Shown here: one piece after another, positions 27,701 through 37,169 of the stretch
Position numbering within the stretch: position 1 is the stretch's first letter
Layout: every line of letters starts with the position of its first letter
DNA from: Asticcacaulis sp. MM231
GTDB lineage: Bacteria; Pseudomonadota; Alphaproteobacteria; Caulobacterales; Caulobacteraceae
DNA: 64,000 nucleotides
Direction: 5' to 3'
NCBI RefSeq assembly: GCF_964186625.1
Contig: NZ_OZ075108.1
Coordinates: 434,001 to 498,000, forward strand
Position numbers and translations under genes: made by a program
Notes under the pieces: model-generated
Told to the model about the DNA's origin: nothing
The model's input: the letters and a program-made list of their open reading frames with translations, nothing else
Database searches by the model: none

Positions 27701-27951
27701 ATGGCCAGTTCAATCTTGGCAGCCTCTATCAAAGCGGTGAGGGCGTGCCGCTCAACCCGACCGAGGCCTACAAGTGGATGCGTATCGCCGCCGATAATGG
27801 CGATGCCGGTGCCAAGGAAGCGGTCGAAGGGCTGGCGCAGCAACTGAGCGAAGCCCAGCGCGCCAAGGCCGATGACGCGGTGGCCCGTTTCACACCGATC
27901 AGCGACGAAGCGCCGCCCATCGCAGCTCCGGGTTCGGAAGCGAACAGTTAA
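24753..27951 (+). pseudogene. podJ: PodJ-like polar localisation protein, interrupted by a one-base frameshift
   Basis: The N terminus matches PodJ: PWSVKGIDAKAREVAKDLARR, then GMTLGEWLNQMI. Next come a long coiled-coil region (about residues 150-590), an acidic linker, one membrane helix (about 829-849) and four Sel1-like repeats (about 892-1028) in the periplasm. The first frame ends at 26633; the second picks up at LLQESVLKPAARTAPERAE. One extra base between about 26512 and 26525 accounts for it, and correction gives 1065 residues. The C terminus stops soon after the Sel1 repeats, without the peptidoglycan-binding domain of Caulobacter PodJ. PodJ organises the flagellar pole (pili, holdfast, PleC). 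Closed by a clear terminator. Confidence 0.85.
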
Positions 27952-27957
27952 GGTTTG

Positions 27958-27993
27958 AAGAGCGTAATGACCATCGTCGTTACGCTCTTTTCA
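27958..27993 (+). terminator. Rho-independent terminator of the podJ-like gene
   Basis: AAGAGCGTAA (27958-27967) pairs with TTACGCTCTT (27980-27989), loop of 12, followed by TTTC. It starts six bases after the stop codon. Confidence 0.85.
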
Positions 27994-28047
27994 CATTTTG
28001 TTCTGATTAGACTTGGCCCGCTGATCGCAGCACGCTAAACTTTGCCG

Positions 28048-30987
28048 GTGAGTGACGACGTAACCCTGAAGACGACCGATGCGCCGGTGTGGTGGCATGA
28101 ATTCGCCCCGGCGCAAGCCCTGGGCTATTCTCCGGTGCGCGCCTGTATCGCCGGCACCGATGCGCGCGATATTTCTCCTAACGAACTGCGTGAGCTGTGG
28201 GGCCGCGAACCGCTGATCGTCGCCAATGCCGCTCTTATGCGCACACGCCTGTTCGGCAATCGCAGCCACCGCGAGACGCGCCATTTCGATGTGCTCGAAC
28301 TCTTCGCCTTCGTTCGTCCGGCGCAATTCTGCGCCCCGTCCGTGGCCGGGGTGGCGCTGGCCTGCGGCTATGCCGAGCCGCAAACACCGGAAGCGCAGGC
28401 GCGCGTCCTGTTCGATGTCGTGTCCAGCCTTTGCGACAGCCTGAAAGCGGCGCCGCTTGGTTTCCGGCTGGTGGCGCAATCGGGCATAAGGCTGATGGAA
28501 AAGCAGGGATGGCCGTGGGCGCGCCTGCTTCAGGCCGTACTCGACCAGACGCAAATTCCGGCTGACTATATTCCGCCACCAGCGCTGGATGTCTGGTCAC
28601 TTCTGGAAGAATGGGAGGATCAGCCGCCCGAAGGTCAGGCGCGGTCGGTCGCGCTCAGTGATGAGGAGGTCAGCGCCGCGCTCGATGCCGGTCTGGCGCG
28701 GGCGGGGCTCGACGAACGCCGGCCTGAGCAGCGCGAATTCGCCATGAAGGCGCGCGATATCTTCGCGCCGAAATTCGTTAAGGATCAGCCCAACATGCTG
28801 CTGGCCGAGGCCGGCACGGGCGTTGGCAAGACGCTCGGCTATCTGGCGCCGGCGATAGCCTGGGCCCAGAAGGCGCAAGGTCAGGTCTGGGTTTCGACCT
28901 ACACCAAGGCGCTGCAAAAGCAGATTTACAATGACACCCGCGCCCTGTTCGATACGCCTGAAATGCGTGCTGAGCAGGTGGTGGTGCGTAAAGGCCGCGA
29001 AAACTATCTCTGCCTGCTCAATTTTCAGGAACGGCTGAATAACGCCCACAGCCAGCCGGAAATCATCATGGCGGTGCTGATGGCACGCTGGGTGGTTTAC
29101 AGCCGTGACGGCGATATCATGAGCGGGGATTTCCCGACCTGGCTGCCGTCATTGTTGCCACCCGGTTCGCCGGCGCATGTCTTCCAGACCCTGACGACGT
29201 CGGCCCTGGTCGATCGTCGCGGCGAATGCACCTATGCCGCCTGTCCGCATTACCGTGTTTGCTTCATTGAAAAGTCGGTGCGCAAGGCCAAGTCGGCCAC
29301 GCTGGTCATCGCCAACCACGCGCTCGTTATGGCGCAAGCGGCCTATGACCTGCGTGATGTGGCGCGCGCCGAAAGGGAAGCTGAGCTAAACGGTCAGGAT
29401 ATGGCCGAGGAACACGCCATGCCGGCGCTGTCGCGGCTGATCTTTGACGAAGGCCACCACGTTTTCGAGGCGGCGGATTCCGCCTTCGCCACGCGGCTTT
29501 CCGGACTGGAGGCGTTCGAGCTGCGCCGCTGGATTCGTGGCAATGAGGGTCGGTCACGGCGGGGCAGGGGGCTTGAGGCGCGCCTCGGTGATCTGCTGAG
29601 CGGCGATGATACGGCCAAGGCGGCGATGCAGGATCTGATCCGCGCCGCCGCTGTGCTGCCGTCGGAAGGATTCTCGCAACGCATCACGGTGCGGACGCAG
29701 GATGGCGGCGGTATCGATCCGGCAGGCCCGATCGAAGCCCTGCTGGTGGCGGTCTATGGCCAGATCGATATCCGCCAGGGCGAGGCACGGCTGCGATCAC
29801 GTTTCTCGCCGGATAATGAACAGGGCGGCGAATGCGAGGCGTATCCGTGTCTGGACACTGTGGCTGAAGCGGCGAAGACGGCCGCGCGTGCCTTGGCCGC
29901 CATCGAAGCGCCCCTGCTGGCGTTGGTGCGTGCGCTGGAAGATCGGCTTGGTAGTAATAATTTAGGCAGCGGCAAGGAAGAGATTGAGCCGTCCGATCGC
30001 ATCCGCATCGAAGGCGCCTTGCGCGGGCTGGAGCGACGGGCGCGGATGCTGCTGCCAGCGTGGCGCTCCCTGCTGCAGCAACTGAACATAGAGGACGAGC
30101 CGGTGGCAGAAGCGGAGCAGACTGTGGACTGGTTCTCGACCGAGGTGATACGCGGCCGCGTGGTCGATATCTGCCTCAACCGCCACTATGTCGATCCGTC
30201 CCTGCCGCTAGCCGAATATGTGCTGAAGCCGGCGCACGGCGTTCTGGTGGCGTCGGCGACCTTAAGCGATGGCCCGAAGGAAAGTTCGGATGCCGATGTG
30301 TTCGCTCTGGCGCGTCAGCGCACCGGCGCCAACCATCTGGTGATGGGCGCCAAGGCGGCGCGGATCGCCTCGCCGTTCGATTACGCCTCGCAGGCCCGCC
30401 TGTTCGTGATCACCGATGTCAGCCGCGATGATGCGCGCTCGATCGCCGCCGCCATGCAGGCGCTGTTTGTGGCAGCGAAAGGTGGTGCGCTTGGTCTTTT
30501 CACCGCCATCCGCCGTCTGCGCGCCGTCTACGACCAGATCAGCAAACCGTTGGCCGAGCAGGGGCTGTCGCTCTATGCCCAGCACGTCGATCCGCTCGAT
30601 GTCTCGGACCTGATTAGTGTGTTCCGCGCCGAGCATCATTCGTGCTTGCTGGGCACCGATGCGATCCGCGACGGCGTCGATGTGCCGGGGCAGGCCCTGC
30701 GCCTGATCGCTTTTGACCGCATTCCGTGGCCGCGTCCGGATACCCTGCATCGCGCCCGCCGCCTGCATTTCGGCGCCAAGCTCTATGACGATGCCCTGAC
30801 CCGCGCCAAGCTGGCTCAGGCGTTTGGGCGTCTGATCCGCCGCAAAGACGATAAGGGGGTCTTTGTCATGCTCGATTCCGCCGCCCCGACGCGGCTGTTC
30901 TCCGGCCTGCCCGAAGGCGTGCTGGTGCAGCGCTGCACGCTGGCGGAAGCGCTGCAATCGATCGAGGCTTTTCTTTATCCGAATTGA
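28048..30987 (+). CDS. DinG-type (XPD-like) ATP-dependent DNA helicase
   Basis: 979 residues from the GTG at 28048; a TTG at 28042 is in frame. Superfamily 2 iron-sulfur helicase. A family-specific N-terminal region of about 220 residues precedes the motor. Walker A is AEAGTGVGKTLGY near residue 270. The four Fe-S cysteines are in ENYLCLLNF and ECTYAACPHYRVCF (about 325 and 393-402). Walker B is FDEGHH (a DEGH variant of DEAH) near 469. The C-terminal motor domain ends with QAFGRLIRRKDDKG (motif VI). It unwinds 5'-tailed DNA, R-loops or replication intermediates in the DinG family. No LexA box was searched out. Monocistronic. Confidence 0.88.
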   Translation: MSDDVTLKTTDAPVWWHEFAPAQALGYSPVRACIAGTDARDISPNELRELWGREPLIVANAALMRTRLFGNRSHRETRHFDVLELFAFVRPAQFCAPSVAGVALACGYAEPQTPEAQARVLFDVVSSLCDSLKAAPLGFRLVAQSGIRLMEKQGWPWARLLQAVLDQTQIPADYIPPPALDVWSLLEEWEDQPPEGQARSVALSDEEVSAALDAGLARAGLDERRPEQREFAMKARDIFAPKFVKDQPNMLLAEAGTGVGKTLGYLAPAIAWAQKAQGQVWVSTYTKALQKQIYNDTRALFDTPEMRAEQVVVRKGRENYLCLLNFQERLNNAHSQPEIIMAVLMARWVVYSRDGDIMSGDFPTWLPSLLPPGSPAHVFQTLTTSALVDRRGECTYAACPHYRVCFIEKSVRKAKSATLVIANHALVMAQAAYDLRDVARAEREAELNGQDMAEEHAMPALSRLIFDEGHHVFEAADSAFATRLSGLEAFELRRWIRGNEGRSRRGRGLEARLGDLLSGDDTAKAAMQDLIRAAAVLPSEGFSQRITVRTQDGGGIDPAGPIEALLVAVYGQIDIRQGEARLRSRFSPDNEQGGECEAYPCLDTVAEAAKTAARALAAIEAPLLALVRALEDRLGSNNLGSGKEEIEPSDRIRIEGALRGLERRARMLLPAWRSLLQQLNIEDEPVAEAEQTVDWFSTEVIRGRVVDICLNRHYVDPSLPLAEYVLKPAHGVLVASATLSDGPKESSDADVFALARQRTGANHLVMGAKAARIASPFDYASQARLFVITDVSRDDARSIAAAMQALFVAAKGGALGLFTAIRRLRAVYDQISKPLAEQGLSLYAQHVDPLDVSDLISVFRAEHHSCLLGTDAIRDGVDVPGQALRLIAFDRIPWPRPDTLHRARRLHFGAKLYDDALTRAKLAQAFGRLIRRKDDKGVFVMLDSAAPTRLFSGLPEGVLVQRCTLAEALQSIEAFLYPN

Positions 30988-31045
30988 CTTTTGTAACGTC
31001 TGTGCGTTTGGTTAACGCCACAGAATACATCTGAGGAAGCCGCCT

Positions 31046-32116
31046 GTGTCTGACACCAACGACCTGACTCTCCCCGTCAAACCGCAAAAGAGGGCCAATC
31101 GCTGGGGTCTGTTCGGTCCGGTGCTGGTGCTGGGCCTCCTCTTTGCCGCCTGGAGCGGCTACTGGTTTTACACCGCGCACAAAATCCAGGGGCAGATCCT
31201 GCAAAACCAGAAGGGGCTGATCGATGCCGGCTATCAGGCCAGCTTCGATCCTGTCGCGGTTGAGGGCTATCCCTACCGCATGTACGTTGATTTCAAGAAC
31301 GTGGTGGTGGTCTCTCCGGCCGGACGCGGGTTCTCAGCGCCGTCGGTTCAGGCCGAGGCCAATGCCTACGCCCTCGAAAAGTGGGTGGTGGTGGCGCCCG
31401 AAGGCCTGACCCTTTATCGAGGACGGCCGGGCGGTATCGATCTCGGCAAGCTGCTCGTGACTGGTCGCAGCCTGCGCGCCAGCATTTCCGGCGTCAATCA
31501 TCCGATCTATAATGTGGCGCTGTCCGGCGTCGACCTGACGCTGACGCCCTCGGACCCGACGCACCCCTTCACCTTCTCGTCGGCCGATAATTTCGAGGCT
31601 TATCTGCGGCCCAACGCCACCGCGCCCGACAGCGCCGACATGCTGCTGCGCCTGACCGGCGCGCGCGGCCAGCCAGGTGGCATCGTCGGAGATCTGTCGC
31701 GCGACAAGCCGCTGTCCCTGCATGTCGAAAGCACGATCAATCAGATGAGCCGCTTCAAGGGCGACGATTTCGCGGGCAGTCTGAAGGCCTGGAGTGCTGG
31801 CGGCGGCACGGTCACCGGCTACAAGGCCAAGCTGATCGCCGGCGATCTCAACCTCTTCACCACCAGCGACGCCCTGACGCTTGATGAGGCCTCACACCTC
31901 AGGGGCAAGATGAAAATCGAGATGTCGGGCACCTTCAATCCGCTCGATGTGCTGGGCGCCCTTCATATCATTTCAGAAGAGAACGTGACCCTGGCCAAGC
32001 CTCTGCTTAACCTGACGCTGGCGACACAAGGTACGCAGAAATTCGCCATTGATTTCCATGAGGGCGGCGCCTATGTCGGGCCTCTGAAAGTTTCAGATGC
32101 ACCTATACTGCCGTAA
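31046..32116 (+). CDS. DUF2125 domain-containing membrane-anchored protein
   Basis: 356 residues from the GTG at 31046, preceded by GAGGAA at seven bases. A short cytoplasmic N terminus, one transmembrane helix (about 23-45), and a long periplasmic beta-rich domain. The opening of that domain (GLIDAGYQASFDPVAVEGYPYRM, followed by repeated alternating-hydrophobic strands) is typical of DUF2125 of alphaproteobacteria. Function is unknown; the repetitive strand pattern recalls AsmA-like or lipid-transfer folds, but that is speculation. It lies between the helicase and the chorismate mutase gene, each with its own gap. Confidence 0.85.
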   Translation: MSDTNDLTLPVKPQKRANRWGLFGPVLVLGLLFAAWSGYWFYTAHKIQGQILQNQKGLIDAGYQASFDPVAVEGYPYRMYVDFKNVVVVSPAGRGFSAPSVQAEANAYALEKWVVVAPEGLTLYRGRPGGIDLGKLLVTGRSLRASISGVNHPIYNVALSGVDLTLTPSDPTHPFTFSSADNFEAYLRPNATAPDSADMLLRLTGARGQPGGIVGDLSRDKPLSLHVESTINQMSRFKGDDFAGSLKAWSAGGGTVTGYKAKLIAGDLNLFTTSDALTLDEASHLRGKMKIEMSGTFNPLDVLGALHIISEENVTLAKPLLNLTLATQGTQKFAIDFHEGGAYVGPLKVSDAPILP

Positions 32117-32213
32117 TACTGACGGACTGCGCATTTTAGCTCAAACAAGACTTGTGATGGTCATTTTACAGGCCTAAAGTTTTGCGATCTCTCGCCTAAA
32201 CGGAAGCCTTGCC

Positions 32214-33005
32214 TTGACGACTCTCGCTGACCTTCGCACCCGGATCGATGCCCTCGATGCCGAACTGCTGCGCCTGATTGATGCCCGCGCGGCGCTGGGG
32301 AAGGCGATCGGTGAGGCCAAGGCGCAGGAAGAACCGGCCAACACCCAGGTGTCGCTGTTGCGCCCGGACCGCGAGGCTATGTTGATCCGCAAGCTTATCG
32401 CCATGCCGCGCGAAGCCGCCAGCGAAAACGTGGTGCTGCGAATCTGGCGCGAACTGATCTCGGAAAACCTGCGTATTCAGGGGGCGGCGCACGGCGGCCT
32501 GCATCTCAACTTAAGTACCGCCGAACACTCGAAAGAGGTTCTGGTATGGGCGCGCGAACGCTTCGGTTTCGCGCCAAGCTTTGGCTACGTCAATGATGCG
32601 ACGGCGGCGGTCCAGGCCGCCCGCGATGTCCGTCACATCTCTGTCCTGTCGCTCGATCCTCGCGGCGGCGCCTGGTGGGCACGTCTGCTGGCCGAACCGA
32701 AGGTGCGTGTTATCGCCGCATTACCCGAACTTTCGAGCGCACGGCCATACGCCGTGGCGCTCGCTTCTATTCAGCCTGAGCCCACCGGCGACGACATGAC
32801 TTTCTGGGTCAGCGATTCCGCCGAACACGAAAACAAGATCGTCGAAGCGCTTGGTCAGCGTGGTTTCGCCGCAGAATGGCTTTGCACCGCGCAGGGGCTT
32901 AAGCTATTTGGCATCATCGGCTTCGTGCAGGAGCATGACGAGCGGCTGGCCACCAAGACTTTGGGCAGCCTGTCGGGCATTATCGGCGCGGCGCCCCGGA
33001 TTTAA
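32214..33005 (+). CDS. AroQ-class chorismate mutase with unassigned C-terminal domain
   Basis: 263 residues from a TTG at 32214, with GGAAG upstream. Residues 1-90 are a helical AroQ chorismate mutase: LRTRIDALDAELLRLIDARAAL, K28/K37-type lysines around AIGEAKAQE, then the third helix IWRELISENLRIQG. It converts chorismate to prephenate. The remaining 170 residues form a mixed alpha/beta segment (WVSDSAEHENKIVEALGQRG, ALVLSLDPRGG-like strand) that resembles a much altered prephenate dehydratase-plus-ACT layout, but without the catalytic TRF motif. It sits 16 bases before an aminotransferase, so prephenate or phenylpyruvate supply to that enzyme is likely. Confidence 0.82.
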   Translation: MTTLADLRTRIDALDAELLRLIDARAALGKAIGEAKAQEEPANTQVSLLRPDREAMLIRKLIAMPREAASENVVLRIWRELISENLRIQGAAHGGLHLNLSTAEHSKEVLVWARERFGFAPSFGYVNDATAAVQAARDVRHISVLSLDPRGGAWWARLLAEPKVRVIAALPELSSARPYAVALASIQPEPTGDDMTFWVSDSAEHENKIVEALGQRGFAAEWLCTAQGLKLFGIIGFVQEHDERLATKTLGSLSGIIGAAPRI

Positions 33006-33021
33006 ACTTAAGAGACGTCTC

Positions 33022-34119
33022 ATGACCAAGACCGTTCCCGCTCCTAAGGCGGGCATACTGGATATCGCCCCCTATATCGGCGGCAAGTCGAAGATTGAGG
33101 GCGTGGCCGAGCCGATCAAGCTGTCGTCCAATGAAAATGCGCTCGGCTGTTCGGCCAAGGCGATCGAGGCCTATGAAGCCGCCAGGGTCAAACTGTTCCG
33201 TTATCCGGATGGTCATGCCGCGCCGTTGCGCGCGGCGGTGAGCGCCTATCACGATCTGGAGCCTGAACGTCTCGTCTTCGGCAATGGCTCGGACGAGGTC
33301 TTCGCCATGCTCAATCAGGTCTATCTCGAAGCCGGCGACAATATTGTCACCGGCGAGCATGGTTTCCTGGCCTATCGCATTTCAGCCCTCGCCTGTCAGG
33401 CCGAGGTTAAGCTGGCTGAGGAGCCGGATCAGCGCGTCAGCATCGAGAAACTGCTCGAACTGGTCGATGCGAAAACCAAGATCGTCTATATCTCCAATCC
33501 GGCCAACCCGACCGGCACCTGGAATACGCCGGAAGAGATTGCCGATCTGCGCGCGCGTCTCGATCCGTCAATTTTGCTGGTGATTGACGAGGCCTATGCC
33601 GAGTTTGTCGACGAGCCGACGTGGGAAACGGCCTTCGGTATGGCGCGCGGTTCGGACAATATGATCGTCACGCGCACCTTCTCGAAAATTCACGGTCTGG
33701 CGGGTTTGCGCATCGGTTTCGGCTATTGCCCGCTGCCGGTGATCGAAGCCATCGATCGCATCCGCTTGCCGTTCAACGCTAACCTGCCGGCGCAGTTCGC
33801 CGCCGTGGCCGCCTTGCAGGACAGTGTGCACATCGAGGCCTCACGCCAGCAGATTTTGAACTGGCAACCGCGTCTGCGCCAGGCCATCGCCGGTCTTGGC
33901 TTCGAGGTGCGCAAGAGCATCGGCAATTTCGTGCTGATCTATTTCAAGGATGGCGAAGAAGCGGCGCGTGCCAATGAATTCCTGATGACGCAGGGCATTA
34001 TTATCCGTCATGTCGCGAATTACGGCCTGCCACAGTGTCTGCGCATCACCATCGGCAAGGATGAGGAAAACCAGGCCGTGCTTGAGGCTTTGGCGAAGTT
34101 TGCAGCGATGCGGACTTAA
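33022..34119 (+). CDS. hisC: Histidinol-phosphate / aromatic aminotransferase (class I/II PLP)
   Basis: 365 residues from the ATG at 33022. PLP fold type I: KLSSNENALG near residue 33, FGNGSDEVF near 90, SNPANPTGTW near 158, the aspartate-tyrosine pair IDEAYAEF near 192, the Schiff-base lysine in TFSKIHGLAGLRIG near 222, and a C-terminal LRITIGKDEEN. The family uses histidinol phosphate and aromatic 2-oxo acids. With a chorismate mutase immediately upstream, a role in phenylalanine or tyrosine synthesis is at least as likely as in histidine synthesis. The two genes read as an operon. No TyrA-type dehydrogenase follows, as might be expected; zapE does. Confidence 0.9.
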   Translation: MTKTVPAPKAGILDIAPYIGGKSKIEGVAEPIKLSSNENALGCSAKAIEAYEAARVKLFRYPDGHAAPLRAAVSAYHDLEPERLVFGNGSDEVFAMLNQVYLEAGDNIVTGEHGFLAYRISALACQAEVKLAEEPDQRVSIEKLLELVDAKTKIVYISNPANPTGTWNTPEEIADLRARLDPSILLVIDEAYAEFVDEPTWETAFGMARGSDNMIVTRTFSKIHGLAGLRIGFGYCPLPVIEAIDRIRLPFNANLPAQFAAVAALQDSVHIEASRQQILNWQPRLRQAIAGLGFEVRKSIGNFVLIYFKDGEEAARANEFLMTQGIIIRHVANYGLPQCLRITIGKDEENQAVLEALAKFAAMRT

Positions 34120-34236
34120 GCCTTAAACTCTCACGCATGTGCAGCATTTTTTTAACGCCATATTGAGCCGGATCGTCTATAAACCTTAACCATAAGCTGG
34201 TGGGCAGCCGTAAAGGCCGTCGCGTGAACAAGTCGA

Positions 34237-35400
34237 ATGGCCAATATCCGAAGTGAATACAAACGCCTGCTGAAATCAGGCGAGATTGTTCCCGATAACG
34301 CCCAGAAGGCGGCTATCGAGAGCCTGGTCGTGCTGGAGCGTCGCATCCGGCAGAGCCGCGCCCTGTGGCGTCGTATTCTCGGCATACAGCCGCGCGTCTG
34401 CGGACTCTATCTGTGGGGACCGCCCGGCCGCGGCAAGTCCATGATGATGGACCTGTTTTATAACAACATTCACAAGATACCGAAGCGCCGCGTCCACTTC
34501 CATGCCTTCATGGCTGAAGTGCACCACCACATCCGCCTCTGGCGCGAGAGCGACGCCAAGACACGCAAGATCAATTTTGGCACCCACAAGGGTGACGATC
34601 CTATCGCACCGGTGGCCCGCCTGATCGCCAGCCAGTCGCAGCTTCTGTGTTTCGATGAATTGCAGGTGACCGATATCGCCGATGCCATGATCCTGGGGCG
34701 ACTGTTCGAGGCACTTTTCGCCCGTAAAGTCATTCTTGTGGCGACGTCCAACCGTGCACCCGATGATCTTTACAAGGATGGCCTCAACCGCGAGCATATC
34801 CTGCCCTTTATCGCCATGATCAAGCAGCGCACCACCCTGGTCGAGGTGGCGGGGCCGAAGGATTTCCGTATGGATCGCCTGCGCGGCGCCCGCACCTGGT
34901 TTTCGCCTTCAACCGATCCGGACGCTATCGCTGCCTTCAATGTTTTGTGGGTCGACATGAAGCACCTGATGACCGAGATGGAATGCGTGCTGACGGTCAA
35001 TGAACGCAAGCTGCGCTTCGCCCGCGCCGCCGGTCCGAGCTTGTGCGCCACGTTTGGCGAACTGTGCGGCACCTTCAACGGTCCGGCCGATTATCTCGCC
35101 ATCGCCGAGCGCTTCACAACGGTGTTCATCGAGGGCGTGCCGGTGCTGTCGCCGTCCAACCGCAATGAGGCGAAGCGTTTCGTAACGCTGATTGACGCGC
35201 TCTATGAGGCCGGCACCAAGACGGTGATCCTGGCGGATGCCGAGCCGTCTAAGCTTTATCCGGCGGGTGATGGCGCGTTCGAGTTCGAGCGCACGGTATC
35301 GCGTCTCGAAGAAATGCGGTCTGAGGATTATCTCAATCGCACGGAATTTTCAGGTTCGGAGTTTGATTCACCGGGGGCTAGATATGACGACGAAAGATAA
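34237..35400 (+). CDS. zapE: Cell division protein ZapE (AFG1-like ATPase)
   Basis: 387 residues. AFG1/LACE1-type P-loop ATPase: Walker A GLYLWGPPGRGKSMMMD near residue 58, HFHAFM, Walker B LLCFDELQVTDIADAM near 140, sensor-like VATSNRAPDDLYKDG near 170. In bacteria ZapE associates with the division septum and influences FtsZ ring stability; mitochondrial relatives act in protein quality control (established). The start at ATG 34237 has no strong ribosome site. Its end overlaps the start of the following glycosyltransferase by 17 bases, so they are probably cotranscribed. Confidence 0.92.
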   Translation: MANIRSEYKRLLKSGEIVPDNAQKAAIESLVVLERRIRQSRALWRRILGIQPRVCGLYLWGPPGRGKSMMMDLFYNNIHKIPKRRVHFHAFMAEVHHHIRLWRESDAKTRKINFGTHKGDDPIAPVARLIASQSQLLCFDELQVTDIADAMILGRLFEALFARKVILVATSNRAPDDLYKDGLNREHILPFIAMIKQRTTLVEVAGPKDFRMDRLRGARTWFSPSTDPDAIAAFNVLWVDMKHLMTEMECVLTVNERKLRFARAAGPSLCATFGELCGTFNGPADYLAIAERFTTVFIEGVPVLSPSNRNEAKRFVTLIDALYEAGTKTVILADAEPSKLYPAGDGAFEFERTVSRLEEMRSEDYLNRTEFSGSEFDSPGARYDDER

Positions 35401-36361
35401 GGCCATTGTCTTCGTGACTGACAAGGGTTATCTGGTGCCGTCGCTCGTGGCGGCGCTCCAGATTATCGATCAGCCAAAGGTCATGGCTATCAGCGATCTC
35501 TTTATACCTCTGGTCGATGTCGAAGAAGCGTTGTTACAGCAATTGCGCGATACCTTCACAGCGCCCGGCATCCAGTTTCTGCCGCTGGAGGCCAGCCTGT
35601 TTCTGCCCAAGGAAGGCACCCATTTCAACCAGACGCACATACCGCATACGACGCTTGGACGCTTCGCCATCTGCGACATCCTGCCCAGCACCTATGAGAA
35701 CATCGCCTATATCGATGGCGACGTGCAGATATTGGGCGACATTTTCCCGCTGATCAGCCACAAGGTAAAGCCTGGCCATATCGCCACGGTCTCCGAAGCG
35801 ATTTGGATGTGTTAAAACGATCAGGGCAATTTTTGACCCAAGCACAAGGCCTATCTCAACGATCTTGGCATTCCGCATTATCAGGATTATTTTAACGCCG
35901 GTATCCTGCTATTCCGTTGGGACACTTGGCAAACCATGGCGCGCGAGGCCATGACCTATTTCAACGAGAATTCGCTGAAACGCGTCTATCATGATCAGAG
36001 CGCGCTCAACGCAGTCTTCCTTGGCAAGCGCGAAGTTTTATCACCGGCCTATAATTTCATCTCCTTCTATGCCGGCCTGGGTCTGAACAAGGAGGTCGAT
36101 CCGAAGATCGTGCACTTCACCGGTGGTTCGAAGCCTTGGTACTATCCCGGTATGCCGTGGCATGGCCGCTTTATAGGGGTCTACGCGAAATTCCTGGCAG
36201 ACTATCCTTTCCTGGCGCCTTATCTGAAAATGAAGACACAGCAAGAGATCGACGCGATGCTCACTCTGGATAAGAAAGTGCAGTTCAAGAGCCAGTTGAT
36301 GATGCCGTGGCGCCAGTGGCTCAGGCGTCGCAAATTTCGCAAATATATGAAGGCAACGTAG
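35384..36361 (+). pseudogene. GT8-family glycosyltransferase with internal stops (two compensating indels)
   Basis: ATG 35384 overlaps the end of zapE. The GT8 (LgtC/glycogenin-like) fold is clear: VFVTDKGYLVPSLVAAL at the start, the DxD-containing YIDGDVQILGD near residue 112, YFNAGILLF, HDQSALNAVF, and the C-terminal HFTGGSKPW metal-binding histidine motif near 245. The frame carries TAA at 35813 and TGA at 35834. Reading the intervening bases in the other frame gives DLDVLKRSGQFLTQ, which joins both halves; this needs a one-base loss near 35798-35800 and a one-base gain near 35842. Corrected length is about 325. It transfers a sugar from a nucleotide donor; the acceptor is unknown. Confidence 0.8.
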
Positions 36362-36369
36362 TTCGCGTT

Positions 36370-37158
36370 TTAGGTTTGTTGCAAAAGACTTTTCGCCTGT
36401 TCCAGATGCAGGCGCTCAACCATCTCACCGTTCACCGACACTACGCCCGCGGCACTGCCGTCAAAGGCGCTGACCACGGCCTTGGCCCAAGAGATGTCTT
36501 CTGGCGAAGGGCTGAATGCGGCCTCGCAAGGCGCGATCTGCGCCGGGTGGATCAAGGTCTTGCCGTCAAAGCCCAGGCTGCGTCCCTGTTCGCACTCGGC
36601 TTTAAACCCGGCCTCATCCCTGAAGGCGTTATAGACGCCATCCAGCGCGATCAGGTCTTGCGCCCGCGCGTGCAGCACGATCTGCGACAAGGCGTGGAGG
36701 ATATCGCTGCGGTCGGCCATCGGACGGGTGCGCAGGTCCTTGCGCAGGTCGTTTGGGCCGGCAATAAGTCCCTTGACGCCGGTATCCGAGATCTCGTGTA
36801 CATGGACCACGCCCCGCGCTGTTTCGATCATCGCCCATAGCGGTATATTGGGCCAGACATGCGCCACGCCGCGGATCTCCTCAGGTCCATTGACCTTGGG
36901 GATGACCAGCCCATCAATGCGCAAACCTGCCAGGGTTTTGCGGATCGCGCCCAGATATTGCGGATGGATGCGCACCAGCACGGTCTTTGCGGTGAAATCA
37001 CGGGTCAGGGTTTCGGCCAGCCGCGTTAGTGCGCCATCGCGCTCATCGTTGCCCACGGCGTCTTCGAGGTCAAAGATCAGCGCGTCACATGGCAGCGTCG
37101 CCGCCTTCGCCATGGCCTTCGCATTGGCGCACGGGATAAAGAGAACCGAACGGAACAT
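36370..37158 (-). CDS. HpcH/HpaI aldolase-type CoA-ester lyase (CitE-like)
   Basis: 262 residues from ATG 37158, with AAAGGAG six bases upstream. TIM-barrel family of citrate lyase beta, malyl-CoA lyase and related enzymes: RSVLFIPCANAKAM at 2-15, the metal-binding DLEDAVG near 35, VRIHP near 70, PKVNGPEE near 97, the metal-binding MIETARGV near 119, and GPNDLRKDL near 147, KTLIHPAQI near 212. The family cleaves or forms (3S)-malyl-CoA-type esters. Exact substrate cannot be told. Encoded just downstream of an aldo/keto reductase on the same strand, 11 bases apart, so likely an operon. Confidence 0.87.
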   Translation of the reverse strand: MFRSVLFIPCANAKAMAKAATLPCDALIFDLEDAVGNDERDGALTRLAETLTRDFTAKTVLVRIHPQYLGAIRKTLAGLRIDGLVIPKVNGPEEIRGVAHVWPNIPLWAMIETARGVVHVHEISDTGVKGLIAGPNDLRKDLRTRPMADRSDILHALSQIVLHARAQDLIALDGVYNAFRDEAGFKAECEQGRSLGFDGKTLIHPAQIAPCEAAFSPSPEDISWAKAVVSAFDGSAAGVVSVNGEMVERLHLEQAKSLLQQT

Positions 37159-37169
37159 GGCTAACTCCT

